Below, in pieces: positions 6,171-14,879 of a DNA stretch of 30,663 bases (positions are counted from its first letter, which is position 1; the number at the start of each line of letters is the position of its first letter). The notes under the pieces are model-generated. The model saw only the letters and a list, made by a program, of their open reading frames with translations, searched no databases and was not told the DNA's origin. The stretch spans positions 1 to 30,663 of the forward strand of contig CAYXWH010000014.1 of NCBI GenBank assembly GCA_964468755.1, written 5' to 3'. Both the position numbers and the translations under genes were made by a program. Source of the DNA: CAYXWH01 sp964468755. GTDB taxonomy: Bacteria; Chloroflexota; Dehalococcoidia; Dehalococcoidales; RBG-16-60-22.

Positions 6171-8081
6171 ATGGAAAACGGCGATACCATTCCCAAGATT
6201 ATCCGGCGAAATCGGGAACGTTGGGGCAGCCACACTGCCATGTGCATGAAGAATTTTGGCATCTGGCAGCAATATACCTGGGCAGACTACTACCGGAAGA
6301 TGAAAGATTTCTCACTGGGACTGATAAGTCTTGGCCTGGAACCGGGCGATGTGGTTTGTATCATCGGGGATAATGAGCCGGAATGGTTCTGGGGGGAATT
6401 TGCCGCCCAGGCCGCCGGCGGGATTGCCACCGGAGTTTTCGTTGACTCAATCCCATCCGAGGTGGAATATATTGCCGCTCATACCGGTGCCAGGTTTGCC
6501 ATCGTCAATGACCAGGAGCAGGCAGATAAATTCCTGGAGATAAAGGACAAGCTGCCGTTGCTGAACAGGGTCATTTACTGGGACCCCAAAGGTCTGAGAA
6601 ACTACGATGACCCCATCCTGCTCAGCTTCGATGAGGTACTGAGTATGGGTGCGGAATATGATGCCGTTCACCCGGGTTTGTTCGAGCGGAATGTCGATAA
6701 GGGGACCGGTGATGATGCCGCCTTTATTTACTATACCTCCGGGACAACCGGCTTACCCAAAGGGGCGGTGCTTACCCACCGGTCATTAATCAATACCGCT
6801 ACCGGCTTTATCAATCGTTTCCCGCTCGTCGAGCACGATGACCTGGTTTCCAACTTCCCCGCCGCCTGGGTAGGGGATAGCTTTTTCGCCACCATTCCCC
6901 ACCTGCTGACCGGTGCCCGGCTTAACTTTCCCGAGGAGCCGGAGACCATTGCCGAGGATACCCGGGAGGTTGGTCCCAGCTTCGTAATCTACGGTCCGCG
7001 GCAGTGGGAGAGCTTGGTCAGCGAGATTCAGGTAAAAATTATGGATGCCCATCCCCTGAAGCGTCTGGTGTACCACCTCTTCCTGCCGGCGGGACGCAAA
7101 ATCGCGGATGGCAATTTTAAGGGCAGGCAGCCAAACCTGTTGTGGCGGTTGCTCCATAGAATCGCCTATGCCTTTTTATTCCGGCCACTGAAAGACCGCC
7201 TCGGGCTGAGTAACGTGAAGTTTGCCGTCACCGGGAGCTCGGTATTGAGCCTGGATACCTTTCAACTGATTCATGCCGTCGGTATTGAACTGAGGCAAAG
7301 CTATGCCAGCACTGAAGCCGGCTTTATCTCCTGCCACGGTAAGGGAGAGATATATTTTGAAAGTGTCGGCCGGCCGGCACGCGGCGCCGAGGTCAGGGTA
7401 ACCGATGAGGGCGAGCTGCTGGTGAGAAGCGACTGTATGTTCGGCGGTTATCATAAAGACCCTGAAAAAACGGCCGCTGTCCTGTCCAATGGCTGGTGCA
7501 AGACCGGAGATGCCGTCCATATTGATGAGCGAGGACAGCTGATATTCATGGACCGACTCGACCACATGGGTGAGCTGCGTTCCGGCGTTAAGTACGCTCC
7601 GCAGTACATTGAAGGCAGGCTCAGGTTCAGTCCGTACATCAAGGATGCCATGGTTATCGGCGGCCGGGACAGGGACTTTGTTTCGGCGATAATCAATATC
7701 GATTTCACCATGGTGGGGAAATGGGCGGAGCGTAACCATATCCCCTATACCACCTTTGCTGACCTTTCCCAGAAGAAGGAAGTAGCCGGCCTGGTGCAGA
7801 AGGACCTGGCCCGGGTAAACGGATACCTGCCGGAGGCATCCCGGGTAAACCGGTTCGTTTTGATGCACAAGGAGTTTGACCCGGATGAGGCTGAGCTTAC
7901 CCGTACCCGGAAGCTGCGCCGCGAGTTTATGGAGGAACGGTATAAGGAGCTGATTGACGCTGTCTATGACGGTCGCGGTGAAATCGATGTCAGGGCTCAC
8001 GTCACCTACCGTGACGGGAGAGAGGGAACGGTGGACACCACCATCAGGGTAAGGAATATCGAGGAAGGGGAGAACAGCTAA
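6171..8081 (+). CDS. AMP-forming long-chain-type acyl-CoA synthetase
   Basis: This ANL-superfamily enzyme would adenylate a carboxylic acid with ATP and transfer the acyl group to CoA. The 636 residues contain the P-loop YYTSGTTGLPKG (187-198), the A5 block SYASTEAG (378-384, in place of the commoner YG.TE), the A7 motif TGD (445-447) and a GELRSGVKYAPQYIE hinge region (about 467-481). The catalytic lysine region LTRTRKLRREFMEERYKELID is near the C-terminus. It resembles FadD15/long-chain ligases. AAAGGAGAG (6147-6155) is a fair ribosome binding site. livH starts on the base after its stop codon, so the enzyme is the first gene of the transporter operon. The acyl substrate is not readable from sequence. 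Confidence 0.88.
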   Translation: MENGDTIPKIIRRNRERWGSHTAMCMKNFGIWQQYTWADYYRKMKDFSLGLISLGLEPGDVVCIIGDNEPEWFWGEFAAQAAGGIATGVFVDSIPSEVEYIAAHTGARFAIVNDQEQADKFLEIKDKLPLLNRVIYWDPKGLRNYDDPILLSFDEVLSMGAEYDAVHPGLFERNVDKGTGDDAAFIYYTSGTTGLPKGAVLTHRSLINTATGFINRFPLVEHDDLVSNFPAAWVGDSFFATIPHLLTGARLNFPEEPETIAEDTREVGPSFVIYGPRQWESLVSEIQVKIMDAHPLKRLVYHLFLPAGRKIADGNFKGRQPNLLWRLLHRIAYAFLFRPLKDRLGLSNVKFAVTGSSVLSLDTFQLIHAVGIELRQSYASTEAGFISCHGKGEIYFESVGRPARGAEVRVTDEGELLVRSDCMFGGYHKDPEKTAAVLSNGWCKTGDAVHIDERGQLIFMDRLDHMGELRSGVKYAPQYIEGRLRFSPYIKDAMVIGGRDRDFVSAIINIDFTMVGKWAERNHIPYTTFADLSQKKEVAGLVQKDLARVNGYLPEASRVNRFVLMHKEFDPDEAELTRTRKLRREFMEERYKELIDAVYDGRGEIDVRAHVTYRDGREGTVDTTIRVRNIEEGENS

Positions 8082-8966
8082 ATGGCTGAATTCGTTCAGT
8101 TTGTGATTACCGGCCTGGCAGTGGGTATGGTCTATGCCCTGATTGGCCTCGGCTTTGTCATTGTGTGGAAATCAAGCAGTGTGGCTAATCTGGCGCTGGG
8201 ACAGATAGTATTGCTTTCCTCCTGGTTTACCTACAGTATGCTGGTTCAGGCACGGCTTCCCCTGTGGCTTGCCTTCCCGATTGTAATTCTTTTTGCACTG
8301 TTTCTGGGCTGGGTAATTGAGCGCTTTGCGCTGCGTCCACTGATAGCCCAGCCGATTCTGGCGCTGATTGCGGTCACGCTGGGGATAGGGTATTTTATTG
8401 AGGGAATCGTTAACTTTATCTGGCCGTGGAGTGTTGACGCCCTGCCCCGCCTGTTCCCCAGAGCGGTAGTCCATGTCGGCCCGGCGGTTATCTCTCAGGA
8501 GTATATCTGGGTAGCCGGTATTTGCCTGGCAGTCTTTGTCCTGCTCACCGCCTTTTTCCGTTATCACAAGATGGGCGTTGCCATGAGAGCCACTGCCGAC
8601 GACCAGATGGCGGTTCAGGCCTGCGGGATTCCGGTGACCACCGTGTTTTCCCGCTCCTGGATGTTTGCCTGTGTGGTCGCCGCCATCGGCGGTATCCTCA
8701 TCTCAAGTATCGGCGGGATTACCCACGGACTGGTTGAGACCGGACTTAAATCCTTCTCCGTGGTTATCCTGGGCGGTCTGGACTCCTTTATGGGAGCCCT
8801 CGTTGCCGGACCGATAATCGGGCTGGCGGAGAGCCTGGGCGGGGGCTACCTCACCCCCATTTTATGGGCCGGCATACGGGACATTATTCCCTTCATAATC
8901 ATTATTATCGTCATGATGATCAAACCCTACGGACTTTTTGGTGAAGTCCGCATAGAGAGGATATAG
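8082..8966 (+). CDS. livH: Branched-chain amino acid-type ABC permease LivH
   Basis: This is a hydrophobic permease of 294 residues in the LivH family. The opening FVITGLAVGMVYALIGLGFVIVWKSS is the standard first helix pair, followed by SVANLALGQIVLL. The conserved cytoplasmic loop MRATADDQMAVQACGIP is near 168-184, and GGLDSFMGALVAGPIIGLAE near 231-250. The ATG follows directly on the acyl-CoA synthetase stop, so translation is probably coupled. With LivM it forms the membrane channel of a HAAT-type importer. Such importers carry branched-chain amino acids in model bacteria but also aromatic and aliphatic acids, amides or urea in others; the flanking CoA ligases favour a carboxylic acid here. 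Confidence 0.92.
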   Translation: MAEFVQFVITGLAVGMVYALIGLGFVIVWKSSSVANLALGQIVLLSSWFTYSMLVQARLPLWLAFPIVILFALFLGWVIERFALRPLIAQPILALIAVTLGIGYFIEGIVNFIWPWSVDALPRLFPRAVVHVGPAVISQEYIWVAGICLAVFVLLTAFFRYHKMGVAMRATADDQMAVQACGIPVTTVFSRSWMFACVVAAIGGILISSIGGITHGLVETGLKSFSVVILGGLDSFMGALVAGPIIGLAESLGGGYLTPILWAGIRDIIPFIIIIIVMMIKPYGLFGEVRIERI

Positions 8967-8970
8967 CCTG

Positions 8971-10023
8971 ATGAGTTTGCCCTGTGGAGTACGCAACTAT
9001 ACCTACGCCAGGGACATGGCGATTTTGCGCACCAAGACCCACTGGGCACTATTTATCGGTTTTATAGTGCTGCTCTTTGCCGCCCCGCTATATCTCGGCA
9101 ATTTCTGGCTGGGAGTAGCCAATCTGATTGGCATTACCCTGATTGCTGCCCTCGGATTGAACATTCTCATCGGCTACTGTGGTCAGCTCTCCATAGGTCA
9201 CGCCGGCTTTATCGCCGTGGGGGCTTACACCACGGCAATTCTCACCAATCGACTGGAGCTTCCTTTTCTGGTGGGGCTCATTGGCGCCGGTCTTGTCGCC
9301 GGGATTATCGGCATTATCTTCGGGCTGCCTTCAATACGGGTAAAGGGCTTTTACCTGGCAATCACCACCATTGCTGCCCAGTTCATCATTATCTGGATTA
9401 TTAACCACTGGTCGGTAACCGGAGGCTTTACCGGCATCGAGGTGCCGTACGCGTCCATCGGCGGTCTTGTCTTCAAGAGCGAGATGAGCCAGTTCTATCT
9501 CATCATCACCATCGCCGTTATCGGCACCTTTATCGCCAAGAATCTGGCGCGGACCAAAATAGCCCGGGCTTTCATTGCCATCCGGGACAATGACCTGGCG
9601 GCGGAGGTGATGGGGGTGAACCTCCTTTACTACAAGCTGCTCGCCTTCTTCATTGGCTGTTTCTATGCCGGGATAGCCGGCGCGCTTCTTGGCCACTGGA
9701 TTGGCTTTCTCAACGCCGAACAGTTCAGCCTTACCGAGTCGATATTGTATGTCGGCATGATAATTATTGGTGGCCTGGGGACCACACTGGGCCCGATACT
9801 GGGCGTGGTCTTTATCCGGCTGCTCCAGCAGGTATTGACGGTAGAACTCGTTCCCTTTTTGGAAAAGTCATTCACCGCCATGCCCGCCGGCTTTGCCACC
9901 GGTGTCACCCCGATGTTATTTGGTCTGGTAATTGTCCTGTTTCTGGTACTGGAGCCGCGCGGTATTGCCCACCGCTGGGCGTTATTTAAGGCCGCCTATA
10001 GGTTATGGCCATTCTCATATTGA
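8971..10023 (+). CDS. livM: Branched-chain amino acid-type ABC permease LivM
   Basis: This is the second permease of the pair, 350 residues with about ten hydrophobic segments. The block GLNILIGYCGQLSIGHAGFIAVGAYTTA (about 63-90) is the LivM hallmark. It is followed by GLPSIRVKGFYLAITTIAAQF (about 119-139) and the coupling-helix loop AFIAIRDNDLAAEVMGVN (about 195-212). It starts 4 bases after livH with GAGAGG (8955-8960) as ribosome binding site. The first 15 residues are polar and not typical; a second in-frame ATG at 9016 (MAILRTKTHWALF) could be the real start, but the first has the better-placed ribosome site. Confidence 0.92.
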   Translation: MSLPCGVRNYTYARDMAILRTKTHWALFIGFIVLLFAAPLYLGNFWLGVANLIGITLIAALGLNILIGYCGQLSIGHAGFIAVGAYTTAILTNRLELPFLVGLIGAGLVAGIIGIIFGLPSIRVKGFYLAITTIAAQFIIIWIINHWSVTGGFTGIEVPYASIGGLVFKSEMSQFYLIITIAVIGTFIAKNLARTKIARAFIAIRDNDLAAEVMGVNLLYYKLLAFFIGCFYAGIAGALLGHWIGFLNAEQFSLTESILYVGMIIIGGLGTTLGPILGVVFIRLLQQVLTVELVPFLEKSFTAMPAGFATGVTPMLFGLVIVLFLVLEPRGIAHRWALFKAAYRLWPFSY

Positions 10024-10109
10024 TATAGTGGCAATATAAGGGGGGATATGGCATGTAGCTTTCGGCAATGAAACCGGGTACAGTTACTTAAAGGTAAGGA
10101 GGAATTATT

Positions 10110-11378
10110 ATGAAAGACAGAAAACTGTCAATCATCATCGGGCTTTTCTGCCTGGCGTTGGTGCTGATGGCACTGCCCGCACTCAGCGCCTGTGGGGGTG
10201 GCGAAGCGGACGTGAAGACCCTGAAGATAGGCATCAGCACCCCGTCAACCGGCCCCGCTGCTGAGAAGGGGGCTCCCCTGGGGCATGCCAACCTCGATTG
10301 CTGGAAATACATCAATGAGGAGCGCGGCGGTGTTAACGGCTATCCGATTGAGGTGGTATGGCTGGATAATGGCTATGATGCCGCCAAGGTAGTCACCAAC
10401 GTCAAGAAATTTATGAATGACGGCTGTTTAATGTATGCCACTTCATCATCGGCGATGATGACCGCCAGCATGGAAATTGCCAACCGGGCGGAGTTCCCGG
10501 GCCTCGTCTGCTTTAACGCCCCCAACCTGCACCGCCCCCCGAAGCATATCTACGGACAGCTGCCGGATTACGGTGACGACTGGACGGCGTTTGCCAAGTA
10601 CTACGTGGAGAATATATGGAAGGGTCCCGGCAAGCCAAAGATGGCGATGCACCTGCTCAATAATACCACCGGCTACGGGGCGCTGGATGCCGCCAAGGCG
10701 TATGCCGGTGAGCTTGGCATCGAGCTGCTGCCTTCAGAGGAACACACCACGACTACCATATCCGAGGTGGAATCCCTGACCCGTATCAAGGCACAAAACC
10801 CTGATGTGCTCTACATCGCCAGCACTCCAAAGCCGGCGGCGGTCATCATTAAAAATGCCGTTGAGCTGGGAATGTACCCCGACATAACCATTGGCTGCGG
10901 TCATGCTGCCATGACCAAGGCGCTGGTTGATATTGGCGGTGCGGATATTACCGAGGGTGTCTACGGCGTCTTTCCCTCGGCGAGCTGGGGCGATGATGTC
11001 CCCGGCATGGCGAAAGTGGCCGAATACTGCCGCGAGCTGCACCCCAAGGACGAGGGCAATGGCGACTATGTTACCGCCTGGGCGCAGAGCCTGATTATGG
11101 CGGAGATATTACGGGTAGCCCTGGATAACGTCGGCTATGACGTGCTGTCGCAGGGCGATGTGGAGTCATGGCGGGCCATTGAGACACAGGGTATCCAGAA
11201 ACTGAAAGGCTACGATGTCGAAGGTCTTCAGGGGCCGGTCAGCTACACGTCGGGTGATAACCGGTTGTCCAATTTACTCAAGGTCTTCCAGGTGCAGAAC
11301 GGCACTATTGTCTCGGTAACCGAATGGATTGAAGCGCCGCTGGTCAGGTATGAAGAATTTGAGTGGTTTGGCAAGTAA
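10110..11378 (+). CDS. livK: LivK-type substrate-binding lipoprotein
   Basis: This is an exported type I periplasmic-binding protein of 422 residues. A signal with hydrophobic core (about 7-24) ends in lipobox LSAC with C28, so it is membrane-anchored. The mature protein starts with LKIGISTPSTGPAAEKG and continues with a GGVNGYPIEVVWLDNGYDAAKVV block, both typical of the family. A good ribosome site (AAGGAGGAATT) precedes the ATG. It sits between livM and livF; the 86-base gap before it has no clear promoter. A 17-bp perfect hairpin follows its stop. The ligand is unknown: the family binds branched-chain amino acids but also aromatic and short-chain acids, and the two ligases suggest the latter. 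Confidence 0.9.
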   Translation: MKDRKLSIIIGLFCLALVLMALPALSACGGGEADVKTLKIGISTPSTGPAAEKGAPLGHANLDCWKYINEERGGVNGYPIEVVWLDNGYDAAKVVTNVKKFMNDGCLMYATSSSAMMTASMEIANRAEFPGLVCFNAPNLHRPPKHIYGQLPDYGDDWTAFAKYYVENIWKGPGKPKMAMHLLNNTTGYGALDAAKAYAGELGIELLPSEEHTTTTISEVESLTRIKAQNPDVLYIASTPKPAAVIIKNAVELGMYPDITIGCGHAAMTKALVDIGGADITEGVYGVFPSASWGDDVPGMAKVAEYCRELHPKDEGNGDYVTAWAQSLIMAEILRVALDNVGYDVLSQGDVESWRAIETQGIQKLKGYDVEGLQGPVSYTSGDNRLSNLLKVFQVQNGTIVSVTEWIEAPLVRYEEFEWFGK

Positions 11379-11394
11379 GCAGTATAAGTTTGTA

Positions 11395-11433
11395 GTCCGG
11401 TGGGAGCCCGGGTCTGCCGGGCTCCCACCGGAC
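11395..11433 (+). repeat. 17-bp perfect inverted repeat (mRNA hairpin) after livK
   Basis: GTCCGGTGGGAGCCCGG (11395-11411) pairs perfectly with CCGGGCTCCCACCGGAC (11417-11433) around a 5-base loop. There is no T-run after it, so it is not a standard intrinsic terminator. It starts 17 bases after the livK stop and ends 11 bases before livF. Hairpins in this place can protect the 3' end of the binding-protein message or partly stop transcription. Confidence 0.85.
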
Positions 11434-11444
11434 AAGGCGGGAAT

Positions 11445-12236
11445 ATGCTCAGGTTAAACAATATTGAGGTTACCTATCTCAATGTGATACGGGTGCTGCA
11501 CGGTGTTTCTCTGCATGTGGAGGACGGCTCGATAGTGGCGCTGCTGGGGGCTAACGGTGCCGGTAAGAGCACCACCCTGAAGGCGATATCGGGGCTGCTC
11601 CACGTGGAAGAGGGTGAGGTAACCGACGGTAGTATCGAGTGGAACGGCGAGAGAATAGACCGGAAAAGCGCGGAAGAGATTGGCAAACTCGGTATTATCC
11701 AGGCGCTGGAGGGACGGCGTGTCTTCGGGCACCTTACCACGGAAGAGAACCTGATGGTGGGCGCCTATCACCGTCGTGAACGTCAGGCGGTGAAGCGGGA
11801 CCTGGAAATGGTGTACCATTACTTCCCGCGACTCAAGGACCTGCGGCGGAACACCGCCGGCTATCTCTCCGGGGGTGAGCAGCAGATGCTGGTTATCGGG
11901 CGGGCTATGATGGCTACGCCGCAATTGATGATGCTTGACGAGCCTTCGCTGGGTCTGGCGCCGCTGCTGGTCGAGGAAATATACGATATTATCCGGCGGT
12001 TCAATACCGAGCAGAAGACCTCGGTACTGCTCGTCGAGCAGAATGTCCGCATTGCCCTCAGTATTGCCAATTATGGCTATGTGATGGAAAACGGTCGTGT
12101 CGTCCTTGACGGCAGCGCTGATTTTCTGAGCAATAACGAGGATGTGAAAGAGTTCTACATAGGTCTGTCGGCTATGGGGACGAAAAAGAGCTACCGCGAG
12201 GTAAAACACTACAAGAGGCGGAAGAGATGGCTATAA
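11445..12236 (+). CDS. livF: ABC transporter ATP-binding protein LivF
   Basis: This is one of two cytoplasmic ATPases of the HAAT importer. I place the start at the ATG at 11445, giving 263 residues, because the in-frame ATG at 11400 lies inside the preceding hairpin and would add a non-family N-terminus. Walker A GANGAGKS is at 35-42, signature LSGGEQQ at 141-147, Walker B LMMLDEP at 161-167 followed by SLGLAP, and the H-loop region VLLVEQNV has the Gln usual for LivF. The C-terminus carries a basic tail (KKSYREVKHYKRRKRWL) longer than the usual LivF end; its last codons overlap the next gene by 10 bases. Confidence 0.92.
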   Translation: MLRLNNIEVTYLNVIRVLHGVSLHVEDGSIVALLGANGAGKSTTLKAISGLLHVEEGEVTDGSIEWNGERIDRKSAEEIGKLGIIQALEGRRVFGHLTTEENLMVGAYHRRERQAVKRDLEMVYHYFPRLKDLRRNTAGYLSGGEQQMLVIGRAMMATPQLMMLDEPSLGLAPLLVEEIYDIIRRFNTEQKTSVLLVEQNVRIALSIANYGYVMENGRVVLDGSADFLSNNEDVKEFYIGLSAMGTKKSYREVKHYKRRKRWL

Positions 12237-13513
12237 AGGGTAAACCGGATGAATATTTCGACGAACTGGAGACAATGTCTCCCGCCGCCCGGGAAGAATA
12301 CCAGAATCGTAAGTTGGCGGAGACGGTTGACCATGCCTATCACCATGCCCCGGCGATAAAGCAACTGTTTGACCGGGCGGGGATTGGTCCCCACCAGATA
12401 CAAACCGTAACCGACCTGGAGAAGCTGCCCATCACCCGCAAGACTGACCTTATTGAACTACAGAAGAAACAGCCGCCCTACGGGGGCTTCCTGGCTATTC
12501 CTCAGGAAGACGTGGAACGTGTCTTCCTCTCTCCCGGTCCGGTATATGAGCCGATCCAGCATTCCGGCATCCAGTGGTTTGCCAGGTCGTTCTGGGCGGC
12601 TGGCTTCCGAAAAGGGGATAGAGTGGTCAACACCTTTACCTACCACCTCTCTCCCGCCGGCATCCTGTTTCATGAAGCTATCCGGGACTGCGGGGCTACC
12701 GCCATACCGATGGGGACCGGCAACACTGATATTCAGGTCCAGACCATGCGTGACCTGAAGGTTACCGGGTTCGTGGGGACACCATCCTTCCTGATGACGG
12801 TCATCAAGCGGGCCGAAGAAATAGGGCATGACTTCTGCCGTGATTTTACCCTCCAGCGCGCCTGGTTTACCGGGGAGATGCTGCCGCCAACGTTGCGGAA
12901 GACCTTTGAAGAGGACTACCGGCTGTCGACGGCGCAGGCGTACGCGGTGACCGAGCCGGGGGGTGCCATTGCCTACGAGTGCCATCAGAAGTCAGGCATG
13001 CATCTCATGGATGAATACTTGGTGGAAATTGTTGACCCGGAGACCGGGAAGCAGCTGGGTCCCGGGGAGGCGGGCGAAATTGTGGTCACTCCCCTGCATA
13101 ACAGGACCTGGGGGCTTGTCCGTTTCGGCACCGGCGATATTTCCTCATATAGTACTGACCCCTGTCCCTGCGGCCGCACCGCCCATCGGCTCACCGGCAT
13201 CATGGGGCGCACCGGGGACGCGGTAAAAGTGAGGGGAATGTTTATCGTCGCCAGGCAGGCGGAGAATGCTGTCCTCAACGTCACGCCGGTCTCCCGTTGC
13301 CAGATAGTGATTGGCCGAAAAGGGCACCGCGATGAGATGACGTTGAACGTTGAACTGGCTGACGAGGCAGTGGATAGGGAAGGTTTAATAGATGAGTTGA
13401 ACCGGAGATTTCAGGATGCCTGCCGGGTCAAACCGGACCGGATTACGTTCGTGGCGGGGGGGACCATTCCGGAAGAACACCAGGTACTGGTTGACAAGCG
13501 GAAATGGGACTGA
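12227..13513 (+). CDS. Phenylacetate-CoA ligase (PaaK)-like AMP-dependent ligase with altered P-loop
   Basis: This 428-residue protein matches the PaaK family along its length: an AETVDHAYHHAPAIKQLFDRAGI opening, PPYGGFLAIPQEDV (83-96), FTGEMLP (214-220), AYAVTEPGG (238-246), FGTGD (300-304), a CPCGR knuckle (313-317) and the hinge GRTGDAVKVRGMFI (327-340). PaaK enzymes activate phenylacetate or other aryl acids to CoA thioesters. At the phosphate-binding loop, where the family usually has SSGTTG, this protein reads LSPGPVYEP (101-109), lacking the Ser/Thr-Gly pattern. It may be a divergent ligase or a protein that no longer adenylates. It overlaps livF by 10 bases and is the last gene of the operon, convergent with livG. 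Confidence 0.83.
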   Translation: MAIKGKPDEYFDELETMSPAAREEYQNRKLAETVDHAYHHAPAIKQLFDRAGIGPHQIQTVTDLEKLPITRKTDLIELQKKQPPYGGFLAIPQEDVERVFLSPGPVYEPIQHSGIQWFARSFWAAGFRKGDRVVNTFTYHLSPAGILFHEAIRDCGATAIPMGTGNTDIQVQTMRDLKVTGFVGTPSFLMTVIKRAEEIGHDFCRDFTLQRAWFTGEMLPPTLRKTFEEDYRLSTAQAYAVTEPGGAIAYECHQKSGMHLMDEYLVEIVDPETGKQLGPGEAGEIVVTPLHNRTWGLVRFGTGDISSYSTDPCPCGRTAHRLTGIMGRTGDAVKVRGMFIVARQAENAVLNVTPVSRCQIVIGRKGHRDEMTLNVELADEAVDREGLIDELNRRFQDACRVKPDRITFVAGGTIPEEHQVLVDKRKWD

Positions 13514-13522
13514 GCCGGTTAA

Positions 13523-14353
13523 CTACCCGTGTTCCTCGCCAAGGTAGGCGGCGATAACCTCGGGATTGTTCCTGATTTCCTCCGGGGTACCCTCGGCAAT
13601 CTTCCGGCCGAAGTCCAGCACCACAATCCGGTCGGCAATATCCATCACCACGCCCATATCGTGCTCAACGAGGACAATACAGTTCACGCCGTCCCGGAGT
13701 ACCGGTGATTCCGGGTAGGTATTTCCCTGTCCTTCAAAGATGTCAATAATAAAGCGGGCGATGTCTTCCTTTTCTTCCAGGTTCATTCCCGCCATGGGTT
13801 CGTCCAGGAGCAGCACCTTCGGTTCCAGCGCCAGCGCTCTACCCAGCTCCACCCGCTTCCGCATTCCGTAGGGGAGGGTTGCCACCACTGTTTTCCTGAC
13901 GGGCTCTATCTCCAGAAAGTCGATGATGTCCTCCACTACCTTGCGGTGTTCGATTTCTTCCCGGTGTGCCCAGCCGAAGTAGAGAGCGCTACTGAACACG
14001 TTCTGCTTCATCAGGACATGCCGGGCGGCCATTAAATTGTCCAGGGTGCTCAGCCCGGTATAGAGCTCAATATTCTGGAACGTTCGCGCCAGGCCCAGTC
14101 GGGCCGCTCTATCCGGTCGGATGCGGGTTATCCGCTTTCCCTCAAAATGGATTTCCCCTGCTTGCGGTTTATAGAAGCCGTTAATGCAGTTGAGCAGGCA
14201 GGTTTTGCCGGCGCCGTTTGGTCCGATGATAGCCAGTATCTCATTATCCCGGACATCCACACTGACATCTATCAGCGCGTTCACGCCGCCAAAGGTAAGG
14301 GAGAGGTTGTCAATTTTTATCTTAACCCCTTTTTCGCTGCCTACTGCTGACAA
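13523..14353 (-). CDS. livG: ABC transporter ATP-binding protein LivG
   Basis: This is the second HAAT ATPase, 276 residues. Walker A is GPNGAGKT (44-51), the signature is LPYGMRKRVE (160-169, an unusual form of LS.GQ), Walker B is VLLLDEP (180-186), and the H-loop is VLVEHD. The start is a TTG (14351-14353) with GAGGAG about 8 bases upstream, inside the end of the small upstream gene. It is on the strand opposite to livHMKF and converges with the PaaK-like gene, 9 bases apart. Since it is the only livG-type ATPase in the window and complements the plus-strand set, it very probably serves that importer, from a separate transcript. Confidence 0.9.
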   Translation of the reverse strand: MSAVGSEKGVKIKIDNLSLTFGGVNALIDVSVDVRDNEILAIIGPNGAGKTCLLNCINGFYKPQAGEIHFEGKRITRIRPDRAARLGLARTFQNIELYTGLSTLDNLMAARHVLMKQNVFSSALYFGWAHREEIEHRKVVEDIIDFLEIEPVRKTVVATLPYGMRKRVELGRALALEPKVLLLDEPMAGMNLEEKEDIARFIIDIFEGQGNTYPESPVLRDGVNCIVLVEHDMGVVMDIADRIVVLDFGRKIAEGTPEEIRNNPEVIAAYLGEEHG

Positions 14354-14604
14354 GGGTCTGTCTCCTCGGCGAGCAACTTGTTCTTGTAGTCGGTTATCCG
14401 GGAGCAGCCCAGCCCTTCACAGGCAAGTTCCCGGGCTTGCCGCTTACTTTTCGCCCTGAGCAATTTGGCTGTATCCTTAGCCGGCTCGCCGTACTTCTGG
14501 TAACCGGTGCATCTCACTGACCCATCCTGGTATACCATGATGGTTACTTCGTCATCCACGGCATCACATAAAATTGTGGTTGCGGTTACCTGCCAGTTTA
14601 TCAT
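14341..14604 (-). CDS. Small conserved-looking hypothetical protein with paired cysteines
   Basis: I do not recognise a named family. The 87-residue soluble protein has an N-terminal beta-rich stretch (INWQVTATTILCDAVDDEVT), then MVYQDGSVRCTGYQKYG, then a basic helix (AKLLRAKSKRQARELACEG) and CSRITDYKN. Four cysteines (C13, C32, C62, C67; a fifth near the end) suggest metal binding or a redox switch, but there is no clear zinc-finger spacing. Its stop codon overlaps the livG start by 13 bases and carries livG's ribosome site, so the two are co-translated. It may be a regulatory or accessory partner of LivG; that is inference from position only. Confidence 0.65.
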   Translation of the reverse strand: MINWQVTATTILCDAVDDEVTIMVYQDGSVRCTGYQKYGEPAKDTAKLLRAKSKRQARELACEGLGCSRITDYKNKLLAEETDPCQQ

Positions 14605-14809
14605 CGTATTAGATTACCATTATTGATATTGTCAGTTAATACCAGAGCCGCTATCATATTAGCATCGGAGCCGCCTTGGATTCAACTCGACAACGGATAT
14701 GGATTCCGGCAAGCCATGCCACTTTTCCGCGGAATGAGCTAGAGCCGGGAATAGACTCGCCGGGGTTGGCTGTGATATTATAATCAAAACGACTGAACAG
14801 ATGGTCAGT

Positions 14810-14839
14810 TTGCTTGGATTACCGGGAAATTGGTATAAT
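14810..14839 (+). promoter_or_regulatory. Promoter of the radical SAM gene
   Basis: -35 TTGCTT (14810-14815), 18-base spacer and a perfect -10 TATAAT (14834-14839). The predicted start near 14846 leaves a short leader with ribosome site AAAGGAG before the ATG at 14880. Confidence 0.6.
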
Positions 14840-14879
14840 TAAAGATATAGTATAAAACCCCAGGGTAAAGGAGCCCGAT

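Noticed and set aside
6054..6272. Minus-strand frame of 72 codons across the acs terminator and start
   Set aside because: It overlaps the terminator hairpin and the acs start and has no recognisable feature.
7176..8000. Minus-strand frame of 274 codons inside the acyl-CoA synthetase gene
   Set aside because: The plus-strand frame has all ANL motifs; the antisense frame has none.
11454..12209. Minus-strand frame of 251 codons opposite livF
   Set aside because: Antisense to a gene with full ABC motifs; His/Gln-rich translation typical of shadows.
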